Positions 1 through 9,562 of a stretch of DNA of 64,000 nucleotides are shown piece after piece. The stretch is from Trogon surrucura (taxonomy: Eukaryota; Chordata; Aves; Trogoniformes; Trogonidae). The notes under the pieces were generated by a model that saw nothing but the letters and a program-made list of their open reading frames with translations, did not search any database and was not told where the DNA came from. Each line of letters starts with the position of its first letter. Position 1 is the stretch's first letter. Both the position numbers and the translations under genes were made by a program. The DNA is taken from contig CM036657.1 of assembly GCA_020746105.1 (NCBI GenBank), positions 3,185,652 through 3,249,651 of the forward strand. Direction: 5' to 3'.

Positions 1-10
1 GGACGTGACA
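1..10 (+). mobile_element. Last 10 bp of an LTR-C solo LTR
   Basis: The window opens with GGACGTGACA, the exact 3' end of the LTR-C family seen complete at 29,612-30,473 and 48,526-49,524. It is followed by CTGTG, a one-base variant of the CTATG target duplication next to other LTR-C copies. The rest lies outside the window. Confidence 0.7.
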
Positions 11-130
11 CTGTGGATCTCCGAACTTTAACTATGACCCTGCACCTCAGGGTTCATCCTGGTGTCTCTATGGCCATGGCTGTTCCCAAATCAGAAAGGG
101 GTGGGTGGAGCACTGTCGGTGCACTGTCAG
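11..130 (+). repeat. 177-bp satellite, partial monomer
   Basis: Matches the satellite consensus of the 53.5-56.1 kb array: telomere-like start (here degraded to CTTTAACTATG), CCTGCACCTCAGGGTTCA, ATGGCCATGGCTGT, GTGGGTGGAGCACTGT. It ends at the ERV1 LTR remnant. Confidence 0.85.
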
Positions 131-176
131 CACAGCTAGTTGTAAAATGTAGGGTATCCGCAGTTCCCCCTTTTTT
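131..176 (-). mobile_element. ERV1 3' LTR remnant (LTR-A) and polypurine tract
   Basis: Bases 131-162 match the end of the complete LTR-A at 7445-7476 (CAGCTAG..GTA..ATGTAGGG..ATCC.CA). On the minus strand this is the start of the 3' LTR, preceded by the polypurine tract AAAAAAGGGGGAAC (163-176). The other roughly 360 bp of the LTR are missing, and the sequence passes straight into satellite. Confidence 0.75.
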
Positions 177-784
177 CTTGGGTTGGTTTTTTTTTTTTTT
201 TTTGATCAGCATCAAAGTCATGAGATGTACTTCTGGTTCTTCAGACCCCTCAGGCAGCACTTCAGGTGAGATTGTTAACTATAATGAAAAAGAACAAAAC
301 AAAACACTTCCCACAACAACAAATATTATTAAAAACATTTCTAACACACAAAAACATGTTTTGAGGTTTAACCAAATCATATCCTAGCTAAAAAATGTGT
401 AATATTCATCCCACTGCGTTGTTATGTTTTACTTGCTGCTCTGCCTGAGTTCCCAGGACTCACATTCACTGCTTTGCCGGATAGGAATGCGAAAGATGCC
501 CCTGCATCAATCCCAGGCCTCTGTTATCTCAGTGTGGGTCTGCTGCTTGTCGAGCACACAAGGCCAAGCAGTAATTAAGTGAGATGTGTGTGTTTTCTGA
601 CACCTTAGGTGCAAGTTGCTTGAGCGTACCTACAGTCCTCCTCGCCAATCTACCGCTGTACCTCCATATTTCAACCCCCTTGCTCAAGTAACTGCATTTG
701 CTGGCGAAATCGGCTTGCAAGGTATATTAGAAAATAATCTACAAAGGTACATGAAAAATATATATAGAGAGAAAAGCATAAACA
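177..784. other. ERV1 3' region, unassigned
   Basis: AT-rich sequence between the ERV1 polypurine tract and an LTR-B insertion, including a 17-base T run at 187-203. All frames are broken on both strands. By position it should be the env 3' part or untranslated region of ERV1, because the sequence on both sides of LTR-B joins through a target duplication (CAGTTC/CAGTTA). I recognise no protein motif here. Confidence 0.4.
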
Positions 785-790
785 CAGTTC

Positions 791-1191
791 TCTAGAAGGG
801 TCCCTTCGAAGAACCGGCCAAGTAACGACCATCACACCGATACGGTTACAAGTCGTCCTCCCTGTATTGCTCCGGACAGCTCAATATATACAGTTAAGCA
901 GCGTCCACACGCCTGCCCCTTAACAGAGTTGGTCAGATACAGGTTTGCACGCACCAGCCTTTTATTGGGTAGTGCCATTCAACTGTGTAGGCAGCTCTCG
1001 CCCCCTCTTCTCCCCCCGGGGCCAGCACCTCCAGCCAAGCATCTCGCAAAACTCTCACAAAACAGATAAAACCTCCTCCTCCCCGTGTTCCAAGGCAGCT
1101 TCAAGGACAGAGCCTTTGTTTAGGCCTAAGCTGGGTTGTCCACACCTTTAAAGGGATACCGCACCTCTGCTCCACAAGAAATTCCCCTGCA
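791..1191 (-). mobile_element. LTR-B solo LTR, copy 1
   Basis: About 400 bp matching the other LTR-B copies. On the minus strand it starts TGCAGGGGAATTTCTTGTGG, carries a TATATATTGAG box and ends near GGGACCCTTCTAGA. It is flanked by CAGTTC (785-790) and CAGTTA (1192-1197), a 6-bp target duplication with one change. It lies in the 3' region of ERV1, so it is younger than ERV1. Confidence 0.85.
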
Positions 1192-1197
1192 CAGTTA

Positions 1198-1613
1198 AAC
1201 ATAGTGATTTAAATCAAGTGTCTCCTCTCAGGGAACGCAGTCACGATGTCAGCCAGGTATCAGTTGTTGCAGTAAGTCCTGAATATGTTGAACATCATTC
1301 TTCAGGCAGACTGATTCATCAGGTTTGTGAAGGTAGCATATGTCCCATATAGATTGCAGAAGTGTGGCTTGAGCTTTTTCGCGTTGAACTGCAATCTGAT
1401 GTTTGGTTCGTGACACCAGCGACACTGTTCTGATGCTGTTTCCTCTGGATGGAGTACAGGTATGCATTGAAGAAACCTGGAACACAAAAACTCAAGAATC
1501 TGATATTAACAGAGAGTGTATATTTATGATGGGATGACACCATTTTATCTGGTGGTGAAACATAATACAGGAAGATCACTGCAAAAGATAACATTCCCCA
1601 TGTGATTATACCA
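1198..1613 (-). pseudogene. env: ERV1 env 5' remnant (tentative)
   Basis: Lies directly downstream of the integrase end, where a betaretroviral env begins. The minus strand encodes short hydrophobic and signal-like stretches (for example FCSDLPVLCF) broken by stops and frameshifts, and a piece around 1249-1485 that could be surface-subunit sequence. There is no cleavage site, fusion peptide, CX6CC motif or membrane anchor. The env assignment rests on position more than on motifs. Confidence 0.35.
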
Positions 1614-3071
1614 CTAGGTTTCAGAATTTTCTTTTTCTTCTGGAGGAGTTAAATCTTCATCCTTTTCATTTTGGAAATGAGATTGCTGTTTTGTCGTTTC
1701 TAACTCATGATATGGCTTGACACATTTCACTGGCAACCAGCGAGAACCTGTAGGAAGTAGAACACACGCATATCCTCTCCCCTAGGTTAGTAGATCTACA
1801 GGACCTTGCCAGTCAGAAGGTCCAGGCAAATCTCCACACCATACTTTAGGGCGTATAAGCATCGTAGACTTATTTTGATGATGATGCTCCAATGCTGTCG
1901 AGGACAATTTTTCTGCAGAACAATTCAAGAAATGAAAAGTAACCATGTCTAATTGTTCTTGCGGAGTGAGAGCCATACTCCCCCTTTTTTGTTTACGTAA
2001 CATTGCTTTCAGACTGTGATGCGCATGTTCTATTATTGCCTGACCTGTAGGATTATGTGGAATCCCTGTAACATGCCGAATACCCCATTGCTGGAAGAAA
2101 AGCACAATAGATTGAGACGTATATGCAGGACTGTTGTCGGTCTTAATAAACTGTGGTACACCCATGATTGCAAAGCAACGTCTCCAATGTCGCCTGACAT
2201 CCCGTGCTTTTTCCCCGGTTGCAGCAGAAGCAACTAAAAAACCTGAAAAAGTATCAACAGTAACATGCACAAAATGCAATCTGCCAAAAGGAGCATAACG
2301 AGTAACATCTGTCTGCCATGTATCATTAGAGGATAGACCACGGATATTTACACCGTCCTGTAATGGGGGATAGGAGTGTGACTGACAGTCAGCGCAAGCA
2401 CGGACAATATCCCGTACCTGTGATCGAGTAAGATTAAATTCCTTTTGTAGACCAGTCACATTTTGACGGAAAAAAATGTGCGATAGACTAGCTTGTTCAA
2501 ACTGCCGTGTAACTATATTCATAGCGCAGCAAGACTGAGTATAATGATCAGCGACAGCATTACCTCTGGTTATAGGACCAGGTAAGGAGGTGTGGGAGCG
2601 AACATGTACTATGAAACAGGGGTATAATCTATTCATTATCATGTGGCTCAATTCCACTAAGAGAGAAAAAAGCCATTTGTTAGAAACTTCTTTCAAAAAG
2701 GCAGTTTCAATCCTTTGAATAACCCCCACGGCATGCTGCAAGTCAGAAACTATACTGAGTGGTTCCTCAGAAAAGGCACGCAAAGCTAGTCGTATAGCAC
2801 TGAACTCAACTATTTGTGTAGAACCTTCAATTGATTCAGCCCGTACAGACCACTGATCCTCATCTTTCCAAGTTATCACTGCACGATGTGTCTTAGCAGA
2901 CCCATCTGTAAATACAGTCCTGGCATTTAACAAAGGCTGTTGTGTTAAGATCTTACACAGCTGGATTTGTAACACAGCCAAGGACTGTAACAGCTTATTA
3001 GAAGGTGGAGTGAAGGAAACCTTATTAAGATAATCAGCCATTGCTGCCTGGAAAGACAGACTATCCTTCAT
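1614..3071 (-). pseudogene. pol: ERV1 pol 3' part: RNase H and integrase
   Basis: The minus strand is open for 429 codons from 3071 to a stop at 1782-1784, then continues in frame to a stop at 1614. The RNase H part shows FTDGSA, an E in EFSAIRLAL and SDLQHAVGV. The integrase zinc region has CADC and one His, but the second His of the HHCC set reads R (HIFFRQN). The core keeps all three acidic catalytic residues, in WQTDVT, IKTDNSPAY and QAIIEHAH. After the stop the C-terminal GRGYACV stretch matches the integrase DNA-binding end. The product would process and insert viral DNA. The zinc defect and stop make function unlikely. Confidence 0.88.
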
Positions 3072-3179
3072 TAGCTGAACGAATGTTTCCTTGTTACCTG
3101 GAAAATATATGTTATCTGGATCTCATCCTGCTAGTTGTTGAATGCAGAGGCGACCCTTTTGGATTACCCCTATCAGCAT

Positions 3180-3984
3180 TTACAAAGGAGTTGTAACTTT
3201 CTTTGTAAAAGTGTGAGGAAGAAAAATCCATTGTAAAGGTACAAGTTTATCTGTCTGTATGTCATATTGCCCAAATAAACCATATGGTTGAAACTGTGTA
3301 TGGATCACAAAGTAATCCAGAGGCAATAAAGGATTTACTCTTCCCCCTTGTAGTTGTGAAATTCTGCATAACACCAAAGTCAGTTGTCTCTCTGCCTCAG
3401 GAGAAAGGATCCGAGGGGATGTCAATTCAGGGTTTCCTTGAAGAGTATCAAATCAGTGAGACAACTCAGCAGTAGATATCCCTAACATAGGGCGAATCCA
3501 GTTTATGGTTGCCAGCAGTCTCTGTAAATCGTTTAGGGTAGAGATATTGTTTCCAAGACGGAGTTGTTGTGGCTTAATAGAGCGTACAAACAATAGCCAT
3601 CCGAGATATTTCCATGGTGGCTCAGACTGAATTTTATCATGTGCAATATGCAAACCAAACATTTGTAAAGACGCAAGTAAATGTGATACAGCTGCTTGCA
3701 ATTCAGTAGTCGTAGCTGCAGCAATGAGAATATCATCCATGTAATGATAAATTAACACATCAGCATAACGATCTCGTGTAGACTGGAGTGCCCCAGCTAC
3801 GACAATTTGACAAATTGTTGGACTATTCATCATACCTTGTGGCAGCACCGTCCATTGATATAATTTCATTGGTGTCTGATTAACAGATGGCAGTGAAAAA
3901 GCAAAATACTGACGATTATCAGGGTGCAAAGGGATGGCAAAAAACCAATCTTTCAGATCTATTATATAAAGATTCCAGTCAACA
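3180..3984 (-). pseudogene. pol: ERV1 reverse transcriptase, palm to thumb
   Basis: From 3984 leftwards the minus strand encodes DLKDWFFAIPL, LPQGMMNSPTICQ and the catalytic YMDDIL box, the core of a retroviral RT. The frame runs to 3453 (ending near GISTAELSH). It continues in another frame at 3425-3180 with thumb/connection sequence (QGGRVNPLLPLDYF, QWIFLPHT). At least one frameshift near 3440 separates the blocks. The fingers lie on the other side of the LTR-B insertion at 3991-4370. Confidence 0.88.
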
Positions 3985-3990
3985 GGGATC

Positions 3991-4370
3991 TGTAGAGGAA
4001 TTTCTTGTGGAGCAGGGGCGCGGTATCCCTTTAAAGGTTTTGGACAACCCAGCTTAGGTCTAAACAAACGCTCTGTCCCTGAAGCTACCTTGGGGCACGG
4101 AGAGGAGGAGGATGTGCATCTGTTTTGTGAAGAGCCTTGCCGGGGGGAGAAGGAGGGGCGAGAGCTGCCTGCATAGTTGAATGGCACTATCCAATAAAAC
4201 GCTGGTGTGTGTAAATCTGTAACTGACCAACTCTGTTAAGGTGCAGGCGCGTGGACACTGCTTAACTGTATATTTTGAGCTGTCTGGAGCAATAAAGGGA
4301 GGACGACTTGTATCCATATTGGTGGGGTTTGTCCTTGTCTTGACCGGCTCTCCAAAGGGACACTTCTTTA
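3991..4370 (+). mobile_element. LTR-B solo LTR, copy 2, inside ERV1 RT
   Basis: A 380-bp LTR starting TGTAGAGGAATTTCTTGTGG and ending GGGACACTTCTTTA, with a TATATTTTGAG box and AATAAAG about 20 bases later. It is flanked by a perfect 6-bp duplication, GGGATC at 3985-3990 and 4371-4376. Removing it rejoins the RT reading direction of ERV1. It lies antisense to ERV1. Confidence 0.93.
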
Positions 4371-4740
4371 GGGATCATTGCAGAACTGGGAACCCCTGGT
4401 TGAAGGGGGTCCCATTGGTTGCATGACAGCATTTATGGCACGTAAATCTTGTAACAATCGCCACTTCCCGGATTTTTTTCAGAATTACAAAAATAGGAGT
4501 GTTCCATGGACTAGTTGATGGAACTAAATGCCCAAGCTGAACTTGCTCTACTACTAATTTCTCTGCTACTTGCAATTTTTTCCCCTTTCAGAGGCCACTG
4601 ATCAACCCAAACAGGCTTTGCTGTTAACCAAGTGAGTTTGAGTCGGGGCTTTGGATCAGTGACCCTTGGGATAAATTTGCCATCATTGTAAACAAAGTCA
4701 TTCCCCACTGTGACAAAAGATCTCGTCCCCATAAAGTAAA
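4371..4740 (-). pseudogene. pol: ERV1 reverse transcriptase, N-terminal fingers
   Basis: The minus strand encodes WLTAKPVWVDQWPL, then [20 protein letters not shown], the usual start of a class II retroviral RT, in two frames. Frameshifts near 4570 and 4470 break it; the expected [10 protein letters not shown] stretch is garbled. It joins the palm segment through the GGGATC target duplication of the LTR-B insertion. Confidence 0.85.
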
Positions 4741-5513
4741 GGGAACGTCAAGAACAAATGGTCGTAAAGTAGCTTCTTATTTTCTGGACCTATGACATGC
4801 AGAGTTTTGCAGCTTTGCAACGGTACTTGCATACCTCCAATATCACTAACTGCAGCAGCAACAGGAGATAGGGACCATTGCGAAGGCCAGTCCTGTTTTT
4901 TGATGATAGAGACATCAGCACCAGTATCAATTAGTCCAGTAAATGGTAGCTCCTCAATGGTTAAGGATAACATTGGTCGATCTGTTGTAACCTTTTGATT
5001 CCATAAAATTTGTGGCATGTCTGTACTATCCCATCCTTTGTTCCCTCGGATGGTAGCGTTAGCATTAGGAACAACATAAGGCAAAAGCAGCAGTTGTGCC
5101 ACCATCTGCGCCCCTAGTATAGTACATGGAGGAGAAGGAGTCCAAACCATAACTTTAATTTCCCCTAAACAGTCAGAATCAATGACTCCAGGAACAATAA
5201 ATAAGCCCTGTTTACTCACTGAGGATCTACCAATCACAAGACCCACAAAACCACACGGCAATGGTCCATATATCCCTGTAGCAATCAGCTTCACTGAGCT
5301 GTCATTGAAGACTGTATCGGTGGTGGAGGCCAGATCCGGCCCTGCACTGCCTGCTGTGCTGACGGCAAGGTCTACGACTGTCCGTTTGCTGTCGGGCCTT
5401 GCAACCTGCAACACTGATGTTGCTGACATGGCATTACCCACGGTGCTGGTGAAGGCACCGTGTGTACACAACAGACCCTGTTGTATGAAGGGGCACCGGG
5501 TCTCGCGCCCCAT
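4698..5513 (-). pseudogene. pro: ERV1 dUTPase-protease (pro)
   Basis: Minus-strand frame of 271 codons. The N-terminal end overlaps gag, as expected for a frame reached by ribosomal frameshifting. A dUTPase domain follows: STAGSAGPDLAS (motif 1), GLVIGRSS (motif 2), GVIDSDCLGEI (motif 3), then GAQMVAQLLLLPY. Next comes an aspartic protease with the active site GLIDTGADVSII. A dUTPase would lower dUTP during reverse transcription, and the protease would cut Gag and Gag-Pol. The protease flap and C-terminal end run into a frameshift around 4730, where the expected LLSQWG stretch is lost. The dUTPase-before-protease order is a class II signature. Confidence 0.88.
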
Positions 5514-6787
5514 TGCCCATTTCCCTGAATCCGGTTTCCCCGTTTGTCAAATCTAGACCGACACTGATTACTCCAGTGATATCCCTTTCTACACTTAGGA
5601 CATAAATCCTTTGATTTTTTCTGCCCCTTTTTTGTTCTCTGTACATCAGTGCTTGGCTTTTATTGGGACAATCCTTTTGAAGATGACCTGGTTGCTGACA
5701 TTCAAGACACCTTGCTTCTGCCTGTCTTACGACAAGCTGCTGTGCAAAAGCATCTACTAACCCTGTAGCTTTATGCTCGTCAGAGCCTATATTTTGACAA
5801 GTTTTGATGAATTCAGCTACACTCTTTGCAGAGTCTCGCAATGGCAAAATAGCACGTCGGCAGTCAGCATTAGCATTTTCATAGGCTAACTGCATTAAGA
5901 GTGTTTGTAGCGCTTCCTCATTGTCTGTCTGACGAGTTAAAGCAGTCTGCAGTCTATCAATAAACGTAACGTAGGGTTCTTGCAGACCCTGCCGTATCGC
6001 TGCAAAAGATAATTGCCGTATCCCTACTTCAGGGACACGTCTCAAACTTTTCATTGCTGATGTAGTTACTTGTTGTAAGATCAGTTGTGCTAAATTTGCT
6101 TGAGCTTGCAGCATGGCAAATTGTCCTTCTCCTACATATTCTGCCATACCACCTGGACTTAAGCTCGCAATATCATCCATAGTCTGAACCGTGGCAAATT
6201 CCCTATACTCTGCCCACCAGACAGTATATTGTGCTGCACTCAGAACCAATCTCATCAGAGATTTCCAATCATATGGTGTCATAGTATGAGTTTCCGAGTT
6301 TGTTCTGCTGTTAGAGATTCTGCTGCCTCATTTGTAATAGTCTTTATACATGGGTATAAGTCTGACTCCTTTTCAAGATCAGCAGTATCAGGGTCACATG
6401 AATCCACAGACACTTTATCACAAACATGCTCTGCCGTGCCCTGATTGATGCAAATTAGGGGTTCAGCAGAAGCAGTGGTTCCTGCTGCTTGCAAAAGTTC
6501 CTCGGCAAGACGTAATCCAGTTAAAGCAGTGTAAACTGTCCACCACATAATAACTAACACATCTGGTATCTTAAACTGTAAATCTTTCTTAATCTGTAAT
6601 TCCTCACCAACCTTTGCCCACAATTTTGTATCATAAGAGCCTGAATTAGGAAACCATTTACAATATTCCTTAACACATAAAAGCAATTGCAGTACCTAAG
6701 AAGTCGGTACTTTAAATCCCTGTTCGCGTAATATACGCTGTAATACTTCTGCATGGAGCTTATGCATTTTGGAGCTAGACTGCCCCA
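5434..6787 (-). pseudogene. gag: ERV1 gag
   Basis: The start is the minus-strand ATG at 6787, giving MGQSSSKMHK with a myristoylation-type glycine. A stop at 6696-6698 breaks the matrix part. A second frame covers matrix (6686-6279), and after a frameshift near 6280 a third covers capsid to nucleocapsid (6282-5434). Capsid shows the major-homology-like run (QEPYVTFIDRLQTAL) and LAYENANADCRRAI. The first zinc knuckle is CLECQQPGHLQKDC. A second, [14 protein letters not shown], lies in a different frame after another frameshift. Gag would build the virion core; this copy cannot make the full protein. Confidence 0.87.
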
Positions 6788-7062
6788 TGATTACCGGGTC
6801 ACGAGGCTTACCCAAGGCCTCTGACAAAGGTGTGCACACCGTCTGTTTTCTGCTTTAGTCTGTTCGACCACGGAGCCGCCACCGGAGTATTTGACTTGTG
6901 GAACTTCTGTTCGGGAGCCAAAGTTTGTCAGGTTCCTGTTGGGATACTGTTTGCTGCGGAATAATTTCTCAGGTCCCTCTTTGGGTGCTGTCTTCGACTA
7001 AGTCGTTTATTTGTTGAGTTTCTGTCCGGGAGACGTCTCTGTTTGAATAGTTCAAATGTTGA
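6788..7062. other. ERV1 leader
   Basis: Untranslated leader between the primer site and the gag start on the minus strand. It probably holds packaging and splice-donor signals, but none is clear enough to place. Confidence 0.5.
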
Positions 7063-7080
7063 GCCCCATGTTGGGCGCCA
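7063..7080 (-). promoter_or_regulatory. ERV1 primer binding site, tRNA-Lys type
   Basis: Minus strand TGGCGCCCAACATGGGGC lies two bases inside the 5' LTR end. From known retroviruses this matches the 3' end of tRNA-Lys (Lys-1,2 type) except for one A in place of G. Confidence 0.85.
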
Positions 7081-7082
7081 TT

Positions 7083-7476
7083 TGCAGTGGGCTGAAAGGC
7101 ACCGACTCAGCTCTTGACAGAAGCTAAGACAAAGTTTATTAGCAAGAAGCAGTATTTATGGGTTATAAACAGGAGACCAGACTATGCAGTCAGGGTTGTT
7201 ATTTTCTCAGTAATCCTTCAATCACTCTGTTATCACACAGGGAGAACAGACTTTCCCAGGTCTGTTTTGATCATACTCTCCCATTCACTCCCATGCACAT
7301 CTGGTGTACAAGAAGCGACCTCCCAACATGACCTGTACTTGGCTGATCATGGTCTCTTTTGATTATTAGCAAGAAAGCATTAAGCACTTGTTTAGAAAAG
7401 AGCTGAAGGACAAAAGTATTAATTCTGCAACGCAGTACTGCCGGTACAGCTAGCTGTATAATGTAGGGAATCCACA
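7083..7476 (-). mobile_element. ERV1 5' LTR (LTR-A), complete
   Basis: 394 bp. On the minus strand it begins TGTGGATTCCCTACATTATA and ends CAGCCCACTGCA next to the primer binding site. It is followed on the plus strand by AGAAAG, which belongs to the satellite (CAGAAAGGTGT). A shorter, diverged fragment of the same LTR lies inside ERV4 at 36,327-36,598. Confidence 0.88.
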
Positions 7477-7756
7477 AGAAAGGTCTGGATAGAGCGCTGT
7501 TGGTGCAGTGCCGTGCTCCCCTTGGAATGCCTTGTCCAGTTCAAGTGTCTCTATAGCTCCAGGCTCTATGGATCTCTGAACCCTGACCCTAACCAGGACC
7601 CTGCACCTCAGGGTTCAGCCTGACATAATTATGGGTATGGATGTCCCAAAATCAGAAAGGTGGGGGTGGAGCACTGTTGCTGCTGTGTCATGCTCCCCTT
7701 GGAATGCCTTGTCCAGCCCAAGTGTCTCTGCTATTGCAGACTTTATGGAACTCTGA
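7477..7756 (+). repeat. 177-bp satellite, about 1.6 monomers
   Basis: Monomer starts at 7571 and 7748 are 177 bp apart. It contains CCCTGACCCTAACC and the full body. It ends with CTCTGA, the target duplication of ERV2. Confidence 0.92.
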
Positions 7757-7914
7757 TGTGGGGGACGGCAGCTGGACTGCTGAAAACCTGGCATTGGTTG
7801 AAGACATTGACCTTGACATATTCCCAGTGTACCCTTGAGATGGGAAGTTGTGTTTAATGAGCTTGGACATCTTTGCGGAACCTTCTCCCTCAAGATCTGG
7901 AGGGATGAGCCCAG
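7757..7914 (+). mobile_element. ERV2 5' LTR, truncated
   Basis: Matches the first 158 bp of the 3' LTR at 15,796, then diverges after GAGCCCAG. The distal LTR part (TATAAAAGG, AATAAAGG) and any primer site are missing, so this copy has lost its 5' promoter. Confidence 0.87.
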
Positions 7915-8103
7915 TCGGAAGTGATAGGAGCGGAACGCCTGTGTGAAAAACATATTTAAAAAAAACGGTGTTTTGGGCTGCAGGTCGACGTGCAGGGGAG
8001 ATGGAGCCCGGCATAGATGAGAGCAATGGGAGTCTGCTTTGGTCCGGACCTGGAAGTTAAGACACCTGGAAAGGTGAGCCGCCAGGAACAGGGTTTAAGA
8101 AAT
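7915..8103 (+). promoter_or_regulatory. ERV2 leader with probable splice donor
   Basis: Leader between the LTR deletion point and gag. AAG|GTGAGC at 8071-8079 is a strong consensus donor just upstream of gag, the usual place for the env splice donor. No primer binding site can be recognised. Confidence 0.55.
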
Positions 8104-9562
8104 ATGGGTCAACATATTTCTAAAGAGGAGGACTCTATATTGTGCCTCTGGAAAGCTCTTCTTGCTAAAAGAGGAATCAAGTACAGTGATTTTGCACTAT
8201 GGCATATGTTACTGTGGAGTGAAAAGCAGAGATTTGAGGCCTCTGCATCTGTCACTTTCAGTGTTTCTGCTTGGCAAGAGGTGGGGCAAAAGTTATGGGA
8301 CGCAGTTTCTTTAGGATCAATGGACGCTTCTGAGTTAGCTACTACTTGGCGATTGTTGAGTGAGACTCTGAAAGAAATGAGAGCGGAGCGAGAGTTAAAA
8401 GAAAAAGAATTACAGGAGATTTCGGGGGAGGTGGCTCCTGGGACCCCCCAGGAGGAGGTTGAAGGAAGGATGGAGGCTTTGCAGCTCCCTCCTCCCTCGG
8501 ACTCTAACAAAAAATCAGATTCGACCTCTCCAACACAAAAATTGTCAGAGAGCAAATGCCTTTTCCCCCAGTACTTTTTAGACAATAAACCAAGATATAA
8601 GACACCTGCACAGCAATTAGCAGAGTTAACATCTGAAGGCAGTTGTGTTGGAAACCTGCCAGCCCCTTTTGATGTGCCTTTTGATGTGAAAGAAGGAGGT
8701 TTCTCAGCCCAGCCATCTGCTGTTGCCTCTCAGTACCCTCCCTTGCCAGATAGTGATAACAGTAAAGATGAAGGGAGGATAGTTCCTCTTCGATCGTGTA
8801 CACAGGAGGGTGGCCCCGCCTGTTGCCCAGAAAAGCAAACAGGAAAGGCAGCCCCCTGGACGTTACCCCCGGCTACTGTGATTGTTCTACCCCGTAATCC
8901 CGCGCGATTTTGGCATCAAGTTCGGAAAGAAGCTGCTGAAGCAGGAAATGGGAACTTGGTAGAGAAACTTAATCTTCCGCGAGAAACATGCCCTGATCTG
9001 GGACCCCCTGACCTTGAAACTATGGCATATCCTGTGTTTAAAGCGGCACCGAACACAGGGCAGCGCGATGAGCATTCTCCCATTGCTTGGAAAGTAGTCC
9101 AACATCTGCAGGCAAAGGCAGCAAAATTTGGCATTAATTCTCCAGAGGTGATGCAGCTTATATGAGCAATCAATACAGATTTGTTGTGTCCATACGATAT
9201 TGCGCATTTAGCACAAGTACTGTTTCAGCCGATTCAGTATTCGTTTTTTTGTTCTACCTGGAGACAACTGGCATAAAAAACAGCTCTAGACAATATGTAA
9301 CTGCCTCAGGGAGATTCAAGACAAGGAGCAGGACTGGATGCATTAATGGGAACTAATGGTTTTGCTAATCCCCAAGTTCAGGCACAATGACCTCCACTAT
9401 TTTTAGAACAGACTCAGCGAGTTGGAATGTCTGCTTTGATAAAGCCCATGGAGCTGGCCGAGCCGCGGCAGAAATATGTTCCTCTACAACAACAGCCAAA
9501 GGAACCCTTTTTACAGTTTGTAGAAAAAATAGCTGCAACAATTGAAAAGCAAGTTGATGATG
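8104..9562 (+). pseudogene. gag: ERV2 gag, matrix to capsid
   Basis: The chosen start is ATG at 8104 (MGQHISKEED, myristoylation-type glycine); the frame is also open upstream to 8017, but that lacks the signal. The frame is open to TGA at 9163-9165. Matrix has LLAKRGIKYSDF and WQEVGQKLWDAV; a long acidic, proline-rich stretch follows, then capsid. After the stop, capsid continues to 9562 with at least three more stops and the major-homology-like EPFLQFVEKIAATIEKQV. CR1-1 then cuts it. It would have formed the virion core; it is now inactive. Confidence 0.87.

Larger units (their letters stand above)
131..7476 (-). mobile_element. ERV1, betaretrovirus-like provirus
   Basis: Reading right to left: complete 5' LTR (7083-7476), Lys-type primer site, gag, dUTPase-protease, RT, RNase H-integrase, a degraded env/3' region, a polypurine tract and only about 32 bp of the 3' LTR. 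This order, the dUTPase placed before the protease, and a tRNA-Lys-type primer site are typical of betaretrovirus-like (class II, ERVK) elements. All reading frames are broken. Two LTR-B solo LTRs (791-1191 and 3991-4370) lie inside it. The right flank AGAAAG may be one copy of a 6-bp target duplication, but truncation of the 3' LTR hides its partner. Confidence 0.9.

Noticed and set aside
4060..4317. Minus-strand frames through LTR-B copies (4060-4317, 14382-14810, 45347-45656)
   Set aside because: They come from LTR sequence read backwards and are shared by all LTR-B copies.
8017..8103. ATG at 8017 as the ERV2 gag start
   Set aside because: The ATG at 8104 gives the myristoylation-type MGQ start expected of class II Gag, and a good splice donor lies at 8073.
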